DNA from: a virus
Virus record (IMG/VR): IMGVR_UViG_3300044613_000939
Span: 1-23,307 of that record
Direction: 5' to 3' (one strand)
Length of the DNA stretch: 23,307 nucleotides
Under the pieces are notes generated by a model. That model did no database searches and was not told the DNA's origin. It saw only the letters and a list, made by a program, of their open reading frames with translations. The position numbers and the translations under genes are program-made. Below are positions 1-8,086 of this stretch, in pieces. How positions within the stretch are numbered: position 1 is the stretch's first letter; every line of letters begins with the position of its first letter.

Positions 1-2102
1 GACCCACCAACATCACCGGTCAACGTAATCGTCTGGTCGCCAGTGTTGGTGCCCGAGGACGTGCCGCTCAGGTTTGATCCAGTGACCGTGCCCGATGCAG
101 CCACCGAGGTGGGCACGATGGCCCCAAGGACAATCGTGATGGCCGGGGTAGTGGTGTCATTGGCCACCGTACCGCTGACTCCGTTTGCAGTGACCACCGA
201 GGTCGTGGTGACCGTGCCGGCGTTGCTGGTGTACCCACTGGGGTTGGCCGCGGGATAGGCTCCCAACGAAGTAAGGGCTGCAGCAGCGCTGGTGGCTCCT
301 GTGCCGCCATTGGTGAGCGCCAAAGTGCCGCCGAGGGTCAGAGTGCCCGAAGTGGTTATCGGGCCGCCTGTGAAGCTCATGCCCGTGGTCGAGCCATCGG
401 CATTGACCGAGGTCACCGTGCCCGTGCCTGGTGCCGAGGCCGACAGCGTGTTGCCTACCATCGCCAGGTTTGAGCCCAAGATGATTTCCTGAACGCTGTT
501 GCCCGTAGCATCGGAGCCGAGCAAGCGCTTGATAGCAGAAGTCGACTGGATCTTGTCGTAGGTCACCGCGCCATTGGTGATCGTGGTCGCGAAGGAACCT
601 GTCCCGCTGCCTGTCACCGGCCCGGTCAGCGTGATGGTCTGGTCACCGGTGTTTGCTCCCGAGGTGGTCCCGGAGATGTTGGTGCCTGTTACCGTGCCGG
701 TGGAGGCTACCGAGGTGGGCGTGATTGCTCCCAGGCCTAGCGAGATAGCCGGGGTTGTCGTTGAAGTGCCCACCGAGGCTGTGATGCCGTTGGAAGGAGT
801 CACAGTGACGTCGGTCACCGTCCCCCCGGTGCCTGTGGCTGAGAGCACAGTGCCGGCAAACGAGATCCCGGTGCCGAGACTGATCTCCTCCACTGCTCCC
901 GCGCTATTGACCCTACCAAGCAGGCGGTTAGCGGTGACCACCGTGAGGCCCGAGGTCGTGATCGGACCCACTGGGACAGCCCCAAGTGTGGTTCGTTGAT
1001 CTGCAGCACTAGCGTCGTCCAGGATGGCCCGGCCTGCCGCGGTGCAGGTGATCTCTTCGATCAGCCCTGGCCCTGCAGATTGACGCCCCAACAGCCTGTC
1101 AGTGGCGCTCACATACTGCATCTTGTCGTAGGTGACAGCCTGCGGGGTGATCACAGCCGGGATGCGGCCTGTGCCCTGCCCGGTTACGTCACCGGTCTCC
1201 AGGATGTAGTCGCCGGACTCGGTGATCAGGAAGTCGCTGCCCTCGGTCAGCATCCGGTCGCCGCTCAGGATGATCACCTGGTCGCCGGTGTTGACGCCTG
1301 AAAGGTTGGAGCCCGTGACCGTAGCACCGGCAGATATTGCACCTGATGCAGTCACACTGGTGGGAGTGATTGCTCCCAGGGCTAGAGTGATGGCCGGCGT
1401 TGTTGTGGACGTTGCTACGGAGCCCGACACGCCGTTTGCGGTAACCACAGATACGTCCGTAACCGTTCCGCCTCCAGCCGGTCCCGGGGGTCCAGCAGGG
1501 CCTACAGGTCCAGCCGGGCCAGGTGCGCCCTGAATGCCCGATCCACCGGAGGGCTTGGTCATTCCAGTGTCTAGCCTGGTGATCTCGCAGATGGCGTAGA
1601 TTTCATCAATGTTGGCCAGGCTGGTAGGAATACCGAGGTGATTAGTGCCCGATGATTGGATGTAGTACTCCAGCCTGTAGACGTTGTCCTTGTGGGGCTG
1701 TACCCGGAGATTTAGGTCGATGTACGTGTTGGCCTGGTTGGAGACCTCGCTGGACACGCTGTACCCGATGACCACATCGACCACGGGGGGCTCTGCGCTG
1801 GCTGTGACGTCATAGATCCGCATCCTGGTGTGCCCAGTGTGGCGGAAGGCAGCCATAGCCCGGATCTGGTAGGCACCTGCAGCCAGTTTGAAAGTATTGC
1901 TTTCCAACTGAAGGATCAGCCCGTTGGGATCGACGGCAATGGTGTTGAGCGTCCGGGTCGACCAGGTAGTCGCCACACCGTTGCCACCACTGGTGCCCGA
2001 GGTCTTGCTGTCGGTGAGGACAGCGACCTTAAGAGTCAGGCTGTCGACGTCCTTCCTGAGCTTGTTGATCAGGGTGGTGCTGGTCTGTGAATCGTAGCTC
2101 AT
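1..2102 (-). CDS. Large tail fibre with C1q-like domain, collagen-like stretch and long repeats, 3' end cut
   Basis: ATG 2102 overlaps the preceding stop (ATGA), with AAGGG 6 bases upstream. I translated the frame line by line to base 1: 700 codons and no stop, so the C terminus lies beyond the left edge. A short coiled coil (TLINKLRKDVDSLTLKV) is followed by a jelly-roll-like domain, residues about 40-180 (FKLAAGAYQIRAMAAF, RMRIYDV, YIQSSG), resembling the C1q-like domains of phage fibres. Residues 192-209 are six Gly-X-Y triplets (GAPGPAGPVGPAGPPGPA). Then come three copies of a shaft repeat starting near residues 212, 427 and 629, each with 'TPAI.L.LGAI.PTSV' and 'NTGDQ.I.L.G'. It likely mediates adsorption; the receptor-binding tip is not in the window. 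Confidence 0.88.
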   Translation of the reverse strand, partial: MSYDSQTSTTLINKLRKDVDSLTLKVAVLTDSKTSGTSGGNGVATTWSTRTLNTIAVDPNGLILQLESNTFKLAAGAYQIRAMAAFRHTGHTRMRIYDVTASAEPPVVDVVIGYSVSSEVSNQANTYIDLNLRVQPHKDNVYRLEYYIQSSGTNHLGIPTSLANIDEIYAICEITRLDTGMTKPSGGSGIQGAPGPAGPVGPAGPPGPAGGGTVTDVSVVTANGVSGSVATSTTTPAITLALGAITPTSVTASGAISAGATVTGSNLSGVNTGDQVIILSGDRMLTEGSDFLITESGDYILETGDVTGQGTGRIPAVITPQAVTYDKMQYVSATDRLLGRQSAGPGLIEEITCTAAGRAILDDASAADQRTTLGAVPVGPITTSGLTVVTANRLLGRVNSAGAVEEISLGTGISFAGTVLSATGTGGTVTDVTVTPSNGITASVGTSTTTPAISLGLGAITPTSVASTGTVTGTNISGTTSGANTGDQTITLTGPVTGSGTGSFATTITNGAVTYDKIQSTSAIKRLLGSDATGNSVQEIILGSNLAMVGNTLSASAPGTGTVTSVNADGSTTGMSFTGGPITTSGTLTLGGTLALTNGGTGATSAAAALTSLGAYPAANPSGYTSNAGTVTTTSVVTANGVSGTVANDTTTPAITIVLGAIVPTSVAASGTVTGSNLSGTSSGTNTGDQTITLTGDVGG
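12..1475 (-). repeat. Three-copy shaft repeat in the large fibre
   Basis: Copies begin near residues 212, 427 and 629 of the fibre (starting near minus-strand positions 1469, 824 and 218). Each begins G-T-V-T, runs through NG(V/I)..(S/T)V.(T)STTTPAI and PTSV.A(S)G, and ends TNTGDQTITLTGD or a close variant. Copies 1 and 2 are followed by a second unit with AVTYDK(M/I)Q..SA..RLLG. Period is about 215 and 202 residues; the third copy reaches the window edge, so more may follow. Confidence 0.85.
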
Positions 2103-5100
2103 CGGTTGCCCTTACGTCGGAGTATTCGTTGCGCCTCGTCAAGGCTGCTGGCGATGCCTATAAGGCTGCCTGCGGGGCCGTAGAGGCGAAGGCTGCCCTT
2201 GGCCTTGCCTGGGAGGGCACGGTAGCCACCAGGGAACGAGTAGGCCCCGGGCATGGCTGAGTCGGGCTGGGGCATATAGCGTATGTCCTCCGAGGTTGCC
2301 TTGAACCGCTGCGAGAGGGGGATGACGTTGCCGGCGTTGTCCTTGGTGATCGCATCAACCAGTTTGACCTGGCTTGAATCTGCGACGTAGTAGATACGCT
2401 CGTTGCCGGGTAGTTCGACAATGCCAGCCTTGGTAGGTTGATTTTCCGCACTGAACCCAGACATCACTTGCCCAAGCGTTTGCGGTGTAGCTTGGAATAC
2501 GGGAGCACCTTCAGGAATGCGCAGGAAGACCCGCTTCACTTCGGGCGCGGCCTTTGTCGAGGTCATCACCTTGGCCGCCTCAATGAAGTTGTCGGACAAC
2601 CTTTTGTTGATAGGCTTCAGGTCTTTAGCGTAACCACGCAGCTCCTTAATGAACTCAGGGACGTCGTCAATGGAACCCCAGTCGAACTCGGGCAGCATTC
2701 CATCATCGACCGAGGAGTATCCCTTAGAGGTGAAGTATTCCTGCGCTGCTATATCCTCGTCGAACATACGCATCGCGTCGTTGGCAACGCGCAGGCCGGC
2801 GTCTAATCGCACAGCCTCGTCACCAAGGCGCTTGGAATAGTTTTCAGCAGCCTTCTTGTCAGTGGTAAACGAGAACGCTTGGCGGGACACACCCGAGGTC
2901 TCGCCGCGCATCCGCTTGTCGAACACGTTGAACCCACCCGTAGGTGTCCCGTGGTAAACAGGACCGATGGTGTACCCTGCCGCCTTCGCCGCCTCATCGA
3001 CCATCCGCTGGGCGGTGGCTGTGTCGCCCTTCTTCACCGCGGAGAGGTAGTCGGTGTCCGAGGCAGGCATATTCCGAATGCCGATGGCCGCCGCAATCTT
3101 CTTGGAGGGCACCGCCCACAGGTTCTCTGGGTCGTAATTTTCGATCTCGGTGACCTTCTTCAGGCGGATGGGATCCTCCATGCCGTCGTAGGGAGCCCCG
3201 TAGATCCGATAGCCCTTCTCAAACAGATCCACAGCCTCGCCGTAATCCTTGACGCTACGGCCCGAGGCCATGTCCGAGGCAGGCATGAAGCGCTGCTCGC
3301 CGCTTACTTCTTGCCGAGGCGCTTGGCCTCCATTCGCTGCGTCCAGGACATTGCTCCCTCCATCCCCCCCGATTGCACGAACTCGTCCTGTGCCTCCTGC
3401 ATAGACGTCAGACGGTCTTCCAACCACTGACTGATAAAGGGAGGAGGCTGCGGAGGCATAGTCTGACTCTCCTGATTTGCTGCGATAGTTGAGTTTTTCA
3501 TAGAGTTCCTTTTCAAGATACCACAGCACGGCCTGCAGGTCAGCGTTCTCCAGCTCAATGCCTTTGGAACGCAAGTCCTTCTGCACTTCTGCGATACGCT
3601 CACGAATCCACCGTCGATGAGTCCCGTCAACTGGAGCCTCGACCAAGGGATTCAAGCCCTTTTTTAGGGCATTGGCAAATTTTCTTGTTTCCTCAAGCGC
3701 GGATTGACCGGACTCGGCTGACTGTTTTGCCGTGTCTCGCAGAGATTTCTTGGCGAACCTGCCGGATATGGTCGTTGCAGAGCCGTCGATAGATGTCCCC
3801 TTTAAGTCACCACGCTTGATACCAAGCAATTCAAACTCAGACGGGGTAAGTCTAGCGACTGCATCGCGCAAGTTGTTGCGCATTTCACGCACCTTGGATC
3901 CGGCTAGTGGCTCCACCTGAGTACCTGTCAGGCGTCCGATGGTGCGCATAAACCACCGGTCCATGGTCACCGATGAGAAGTCTCCGTACAGGTTGTTGAA
4001 AAACGAACCCAGCTTAGGTCCGAGCACCACCGCAAACGGAACAACCTCGTCGGTCAATTCAGAGGAACCAACACCTTGCGCTTCCTTCTTGGTCCATCCA
4101 AAGGTGTCAATTAACGCCTGACGAACCTCTTTGACGGTGCCTTTGCGCGTGAAGAAGTCCTTGGTCTTTTCCCACCCAATGGAGTTTACCATCTCATTGA
4201 ACATCTTTAGGTTGCCCTTAATGTTCTCGATGCGGTCACCGGATACAAAGTCGCCGGAGATTTTGCCGGTGTTTTTCCAGTTGGAGTACTCCTTCCAACT
4301 CTGTTGGAACTGTGGTCCCACCTTGTTGCCATCTGATGTGGAGGCAAGGATGACCTTGAAGATGAAGTCGTTTTCTGGCTTTGCGAGATCTGGATCCAGA
4401 TCCCGTATGACGTCCATGGTCAGCTTGATGTTCTCGTCGTACCATCCCTTGGCCTCGGGGTGCAGCTCAACAGCACGCTGAATCTCTTGCACCAGTGCAT
4501 TGGATAGCCTGGCGTTGTCCTGAGGGTTGGGTTTGCGATACTCAATCGCCTTTCCAAAGCGGTCTTGGAATGCGTTGGCAATATCCAAGACCTTTGGCCG
4601 TTTAGAAAGGTTGAGCTCCAGCTCGTTGTCCAAGACAGCAAGACCCGCACTTTTGCCCTCGGGCATGAACCTTACATCATCCGCTTGTCGTACCGCCCCG
4701 CCTTCGCCTTGGCCTTCTTGGCCACGCTCAACGCGATTGCGACCGCCTGCTTCTGTGGCTTGCCGGCCTTCATCTCCCGCTTGACGTTGCTGCTGACGGA
4801 CTTCTGGCTGTAGCCTTGTTTGAGTGGCATAATCTTTTTCTGCTTTGAGTTTGGCTTGTTCCTGAGTGTCGAAGATCCCAACGGTTGATCCATCGGGGCC
4901 GTACAGGCGGAACTTTCCGTTCTTCGACAAGATTCGATAGCCGCCATTCTCATCGGTGCTGACCCTGGTCTCACCAATGGCCTCTGCAGGCATGAAGTTG
5001 AGCTGAGTGCGGCGGTAGCTCGACTGCTCGCCCATGTCGCCTGTCCAGGGGATCTTGGCCTTAGTGGAGTCGGCATTCTGGATGCGCTCAAGACGCAGAT

Positions 5101-8083
5101 CCTGATAGACCGATCCTCCCTTACGGTTGGCGACGTAGCCGGCAGTCGGGAAGTTGACCATGACGTCCCCCTTCTTGGGAACTGCACCCATGATCTCGTT
5201 GAACATATTGCGCTTCTTAGCGCCCTCGATGCCTCCACCGAGCGCCTCAGCGGAAGGCACAGCACCGGTCTCAGCAATGTTCTTCAGGTACACGTCACGC
5301 ATCGTGGACATGGCCTGGTCGTAGTTGTTGAAGAGGCTCTTGTAGGCCGGCTTGCTCAGTGCCTTGTACATCCTGGCCTGCACCTTGCCCCAGTCGACCA
5401 CCTTGACGTTGACGCCGCCCTTGCTGTTGATCGAGATGCCGTAGGGCAGGAACAGCTTCTGGGACTCTCCAAACACGCCGGATCGCCCGGTGGATCCGTA
5501 GACCTTCCAGTAGCTGCCTTCCATGAGCGTGCCATCCCGGATTGCGGTGGCGATGTCGATCAATGTCCTGGAAGAGGATGGCCCGAAGATACCGCTCTTC
5601 GATACTGCATCGGCCTCGGCCAGGCTAAGTCTTCCTTCAATGACCGGGTTTCCGTAGGCATCCATGCCCGAGATGCTGGTGCGTTCAGCCTGAGGAACAG
5701 ACTCGACGACACGCATCGTGCGGTTGGCTATGTCAGCAGTCCGGGCTGCAATCTCCGCCTTAGACAACGGCCTGACGATGCTGCCATCCGGGGCAGTCAT
5801 AAACAGGTCCGAGTCGCCCCGGGGCATGATGACCGCATTCTGCTGCGCCTGGGTCATCTTGTTGATGTCGACCCGTTGCTCGGTTGGCTCGTAGCCTTCC
5901 TTCGGAGTCACCAGGTTCTTGATGGCATCCTCCATCCAGTCGAGCTTGATGCGCCGTCCGTTGGCGTCGTAGAAGGTACGGGCAACAGGGTCGAAACCAG
6001 CCTGCAATGCACGCCTAGTGAACCGTTCCGAAACAGCCTCCTTGGCGTTGTTCAGCGCCATCTCAATGAAGGAAGGAATGCGACCCGGAAGCATCGTCTT
6101 CGGGTCTTTGCCTTTGAGCATTTCCTGCGTGTAGTACGCGGCAAACTCATCGGTGATGCGTTTAAGAGACTCAACCTTTTGAGCCCGTTGTTGAGCAGGA
6201 TCAAAAGCATCCCGGAGCTCAGTGCGGATGCGGTCAGCAACCACGCGCCCACCAGCCGATTGTAGTTTGTCGGCGTACTTGTTAGCGAAGTCGGTGAATT
6301 GCCTCTGGAAGTTGGGATCAGCAGAGGCAGTGTCGATGGCTTTAGCCCCAAGCTGACTCACCATGTCCTGCGTGATGCGTGCGTGCAGGATCTCATGCGG
6401 GAGTGCTTCGGGGCTGGCCTTGTCGACATTGATCAGGATCGTCGGCTTTCCGCTCTTGATGTTGTCGGGACCGATTGCAACACCGGCATAATTCACGTTC
6501 TGCAGTCCAGCAGGGACCGTGTCTGCATCGGTGTGGAAGATGACATCGACTCCAGCGCCTTCAGCACCTGCAACCTCGGACAGCGCCTTAGTGAGCTGCT
6601 TGTTGTTGAGGCGTCCGTACAGGGTGGCGCGTGCCTCGGAATCCTTGATGGTCGCAGTCTGCTCGCCGGTACGGTCAATGTAGGTGAACTGCACGTCGGT
6701 GGGACGAGTGTTGAGATCATCCACCGCGGTCTGTCGGACACGCCCACCATTGAAGGCGTTGGCTTGAACAGCCTTAGCGAGCGTGAACCCACCGTCAAAA
6801 ACGCCAAAGCCAGCACCGCTGCCAATAGCCGCGGCAACAGCATCCCCTTCTTCTCCGGTCAATGCAGCGAGGGCACCGCCGGCAACGCCAGCACCTGCCA
6901 TCGGCAAAAGAATTGTTGCAGCTCCCCTTACCGGAGTCTCAAGGCCGCTCCTGGCGAGAGCGGTGCCTAAGGCCCGAGCCCTAGATGATGCGCCTTCAGC
7001 CGCGGCAATACGCTCGCCAGCCCCCAGAAGGCCGCGCTGGGTCGCCGTAAGGCTTGGACCACCGGATACAGTTCCAGCTTCTCCAACGGTCTCCATGGCC
7101 CCTCCTAGGCCCTTGGTTGCAGTGATTGTCTTAGCAACAGTTCCTAGACCAGGAACATTCATGGTGATCGGAAGGCCAGCAGCTTCACCCAAGGTGATTC
7201 CTGTGGTTCCTTTGGCGATACCTTCCTGCACCGCTTGGCCCATTTGCTCGGACCCGGTGATGCCAGCAGTGATTCTGCCTGCTATGTTTTCGGGGCCGCG
7301 GCCTAGATTAGAGATGCGTTCGCCAGCGCGTTGGAGAATCTGACCTGCCCGAGGGATTAGCGGGATAGCACGCTGCGCCAATGCAGACGCCAGCTTTCCG
7401 CCGCCGGCAAAAGCAATGGATGACGGGTCAGCAAGGAACCCACCGACATCCAAGCCCTCCTGGCTGATTGCTTCCTGGGGGATGCCATAGGCCTGCAAGA
7501 CATCCTGAGAGGCAGGAACACGCTGGTCTCCTGGTGCATTGGCACGGGCCAACTGCCGCTTGATCTCGGCAGCAGCAAGGAAGGCCTCGTACTTGTCGTC
7601 GTCGTTGCGGAGCTTTCCGGTAATGTCCGACAGCTTGTTCAGCGCGGTGTCAATCAGTCCGCGGCCCATGTTCTCGGCTTTGAGCCTGGATTGGACTGCG
7701 ATTTCTGCAGCGGTTCCACCGGCAAGCTGCATCGGTGTGACGCCTTCAGGAGGGTCCATGTACTGCCCAATGGCCTCACCTAGCTTGTAAGGCATTGAGG
7801 CAATGTCCTCCACCGTTTGGACGGCAGCGGTGCCAATGGTTTCCAGTGGCTTCTCGCCAAGCAGTGGCTTGGTCTTGGAGACCTTCAGGTAGTCGAGAAA
7901 CTCTTGCTTGCTGGGAGTGTAGTCGGTCTGCGCTCCTTGAAACTGCAGCACCTTGTTATAAGAGTCCTCGGGCGTTGGATCGACTTCGATTCCTCCCTGC
8001 ACAAAACCGCCTTGCGCCATCTGAGGCGAGGCCTGTTGCTGTGGTTCTTCATCGACAACAATTCCGCCTTCAACGAATGGCAT
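2099..8083 (-). CDS. Giant virion polyvalent protein: zincin-like plus ADP-ribosyltransferase-like domains
   Basis: The product is 1994 residues. Visible parts in order: N-terminal duplicated FVxGGIxVD motif (residues 3-11 and 27-35); a helical, Gly/Ala-rich region with a hydrophobic stretch near 385-420; a zincin-like domain with HEILH at 563-567 and Glu646 (DEFAAYY) as a possible third metal ligand; a domain of unknown type with FLPYGISINSKGGVNVKVVD; a first RLYGPxGS module around Tyr1061; a helical domain between about 1140 and 1600 with GPKLGSFFNNLYGDF; and a C-terminal ART-like domain with YHGT at 1710-1713, FSFTTD at 1737-1742 and GNVIPLSQRF near the end. A second RLYGPxGS module (Tyr1968) closes the protein. 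Large polyvalent proteins of this build (Iyer and colleagues) are packaged and injected to act on the host. The stop overlaps the next ATG (ATGA). Confidence 0.82.
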   Translation of the reverse strand: MPFVEGGIVVDEEPQQQASPQMAQGGFVQGGIEVDPTPEDSYNKVLQFQGAQTDYTPSKQEFLDYLKVSKTKPLLGEKPLETIGTAAVQTVEDIASMPYKLGEAIGQYMDPPEGVTPMQLAGGTAAEIAVQSRLKAENMGRGLIDTALNKLSDITGKLRNDDDKYEAFLAAAEIKRQLARANAPGDQRVPASQDVLQAYGIPQEAISQEGLDVGGFLADPSSIAFAGGGKLASALAQRAIPLIPRAGQILQRAGERISNLGRGPENIAGRITAGITGSEQMGQAVQEGIAKGTTGITLGEAAGLPITMNVPGLGTVAKTITATKGLGGAMETVGEAGTVSGGPSLTATQRGLLGAGERIAAAEGASSRARALGTALARSGLETPVRGAATILLPMAGAGVAGGALAALTGEEGDAVAAAIGSGAGFGVFDGGFTLAKAVQANAFNGGRVRQTAVDDLNTRPTDVQFTYIDRTGEQTATIKDSEARATLYGRLNNKQLTKALSEVAGAEGAGVDVIFHTDADTVPAGLQNVNYAGVAIGPDNIKSGKPTILINVDKASPEALPHEILHARITQDMVSQLGAKAIDTASADPNFQRQFTDFANKYADKLQSAGGRVVADRIRTELRDAFDPAQQRAQKVESLKRITDEFAAYYTQEMLKGKDPKTMLPGRIPSFIEMALNNAKEAVSERFTRRALQAGFDPVARTFYDANGRRIKLDWMEDAIKNLVTPKEGYEPTEQRVDINKMTQAQQNAVIMPRGDSDLFMTAPDGSIVRPLSKAEIAARTADIANRTMRVVESVPQAERTSISGMDAYGNPVIEGRLSLAEADAVSKSGIFGPSSSRTLIDIATAIRDGTLMEGSYWKVYGSTGRSGVFGESQKLFLPYGISINSKGGVNVKVVDWGKVQARMYKALSKPAYKSLFNNYDQAMSTMRDVYLKNIAETGAVPSAEALGGGIEGAKKRNMFNEIMGAVPKKGDVMVNFPTAGYVANRKGGSVYQDLRLERIQNADSTKAKIPWTGDMGEQSSYRRTQLNFMPAEAIGETRVSTDENGGYRILSKNGKFRLYGPDGSTVGIFDTQEQAKLKAEKDYATQTRLQPEVRQQQRQAGDEGRQATEAGGRNRVERGQEGQGEGGAVRQADDVRFMPEGKSAGLAVLDNELELNLSKRPKVLDIANAFQDRFGKAIEYRKPNPQDNARLSNALVQEIQRAVELHPEAKGWYDENIKLTMDVIRDLDPDLAKPENDFIFKVILASTSDGNKVGPQFQQSWKEYSNWKNTGKISGDFVSGDRIENIKGNLKMFNEMVNSIGWEKTKDFFTRKGTVKEVRQALIDTFGWTKKEAQGVGSSELTDEVVPFAVVLGPKLGSFFNNLYGDFSSVTMDRWFMRTIGRLTGTQVEPLAGSKVREMRNNLRDAVARLTPSEFELLGIKRGDLKGTSIDGSATTISGRFAKKSLRDTAKQSAESGQSALEETRKFANALKKGLNPLVEAPVDGTHRRWIRERIAEVQKDLRSKGIELENADLQAVLWYLEKELYEKLNYRSKSGESDYASAASSLYQSVVGRPSDVYAGGTGRVRAIGGDGGSNVLDAANGGQAPRQEVSGEQRFMPASDMASGRSVKDYGEAVDLFEKGYRIYGAPYDGMEDPIRLKKVTEIENYDPENLWAVPSKKIAAAIGIRNMPASDTDYLSAVKKGDTATAQRMVDEAAKAAGYTIGPVYHGTPTGGFNVFDKRMRGETSGVSRQAFSFTTDKKAAENYSKRLGDEAVRLDAGLRVANDAMRMFDEDIAAQEYFTSKGYSSVDDGMLPEFDWGSIDDVPEFIKELRGYAKDLKPINKRLSDNFIEAAKVMTSTKAAPEVKRVFLRIPEGAPVFQATPQTLGQVMSGFSAENQPTKAGIVELPGNERIYYVADSSQVKLVDAITKDNAGNVIPLSQRFKATSEDIRYMPQPDSAMPGAYSFPGGYRALPGKAKGSLRLYGPAGSLIGIASSLDEAQRILRRKGNR

Positions 8084-8086
8084 AGG

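Noticed and set aside
1482-1530. Gly/Pro-rich repeats as a possible microsatellite or CRISPR-like array
   Set aside because: They encode six Gly-X-Y triplets in frame within the fibre; no spacers or conserved direct repeats of CRISPR type.
43-1533. Several plus-strand frames (43-258, 292-492, 574-999, 1222-1533) rich in Val, Pro and Thr
   Set aside because: They are antisense shadows of the minus-strand fibre, which I translated without a stop from 2102 to 1. Their repetitive look mirrors the fibre repeats.
3304-3630. A 108-residue minus-strand frame inside the giant gene, with a sensible-looking C terminus (GGMEGAMSWTQRMEAKRLGKK)
   Set aside because: The end looks protein-like and could reflect a frameshifted remnant or a small overprinted gene, but the large frame is intact across it and the N-terminal part is shadow-like. 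I could not support it as a gene.
4672-5277. A 201-residue minus-strand frame inside the giant gene
   Set aside because: It lies entirely within the 1994-residue frame, has Ser/Arg-rich shadow composition, no ribosome site and no recognisable motif.
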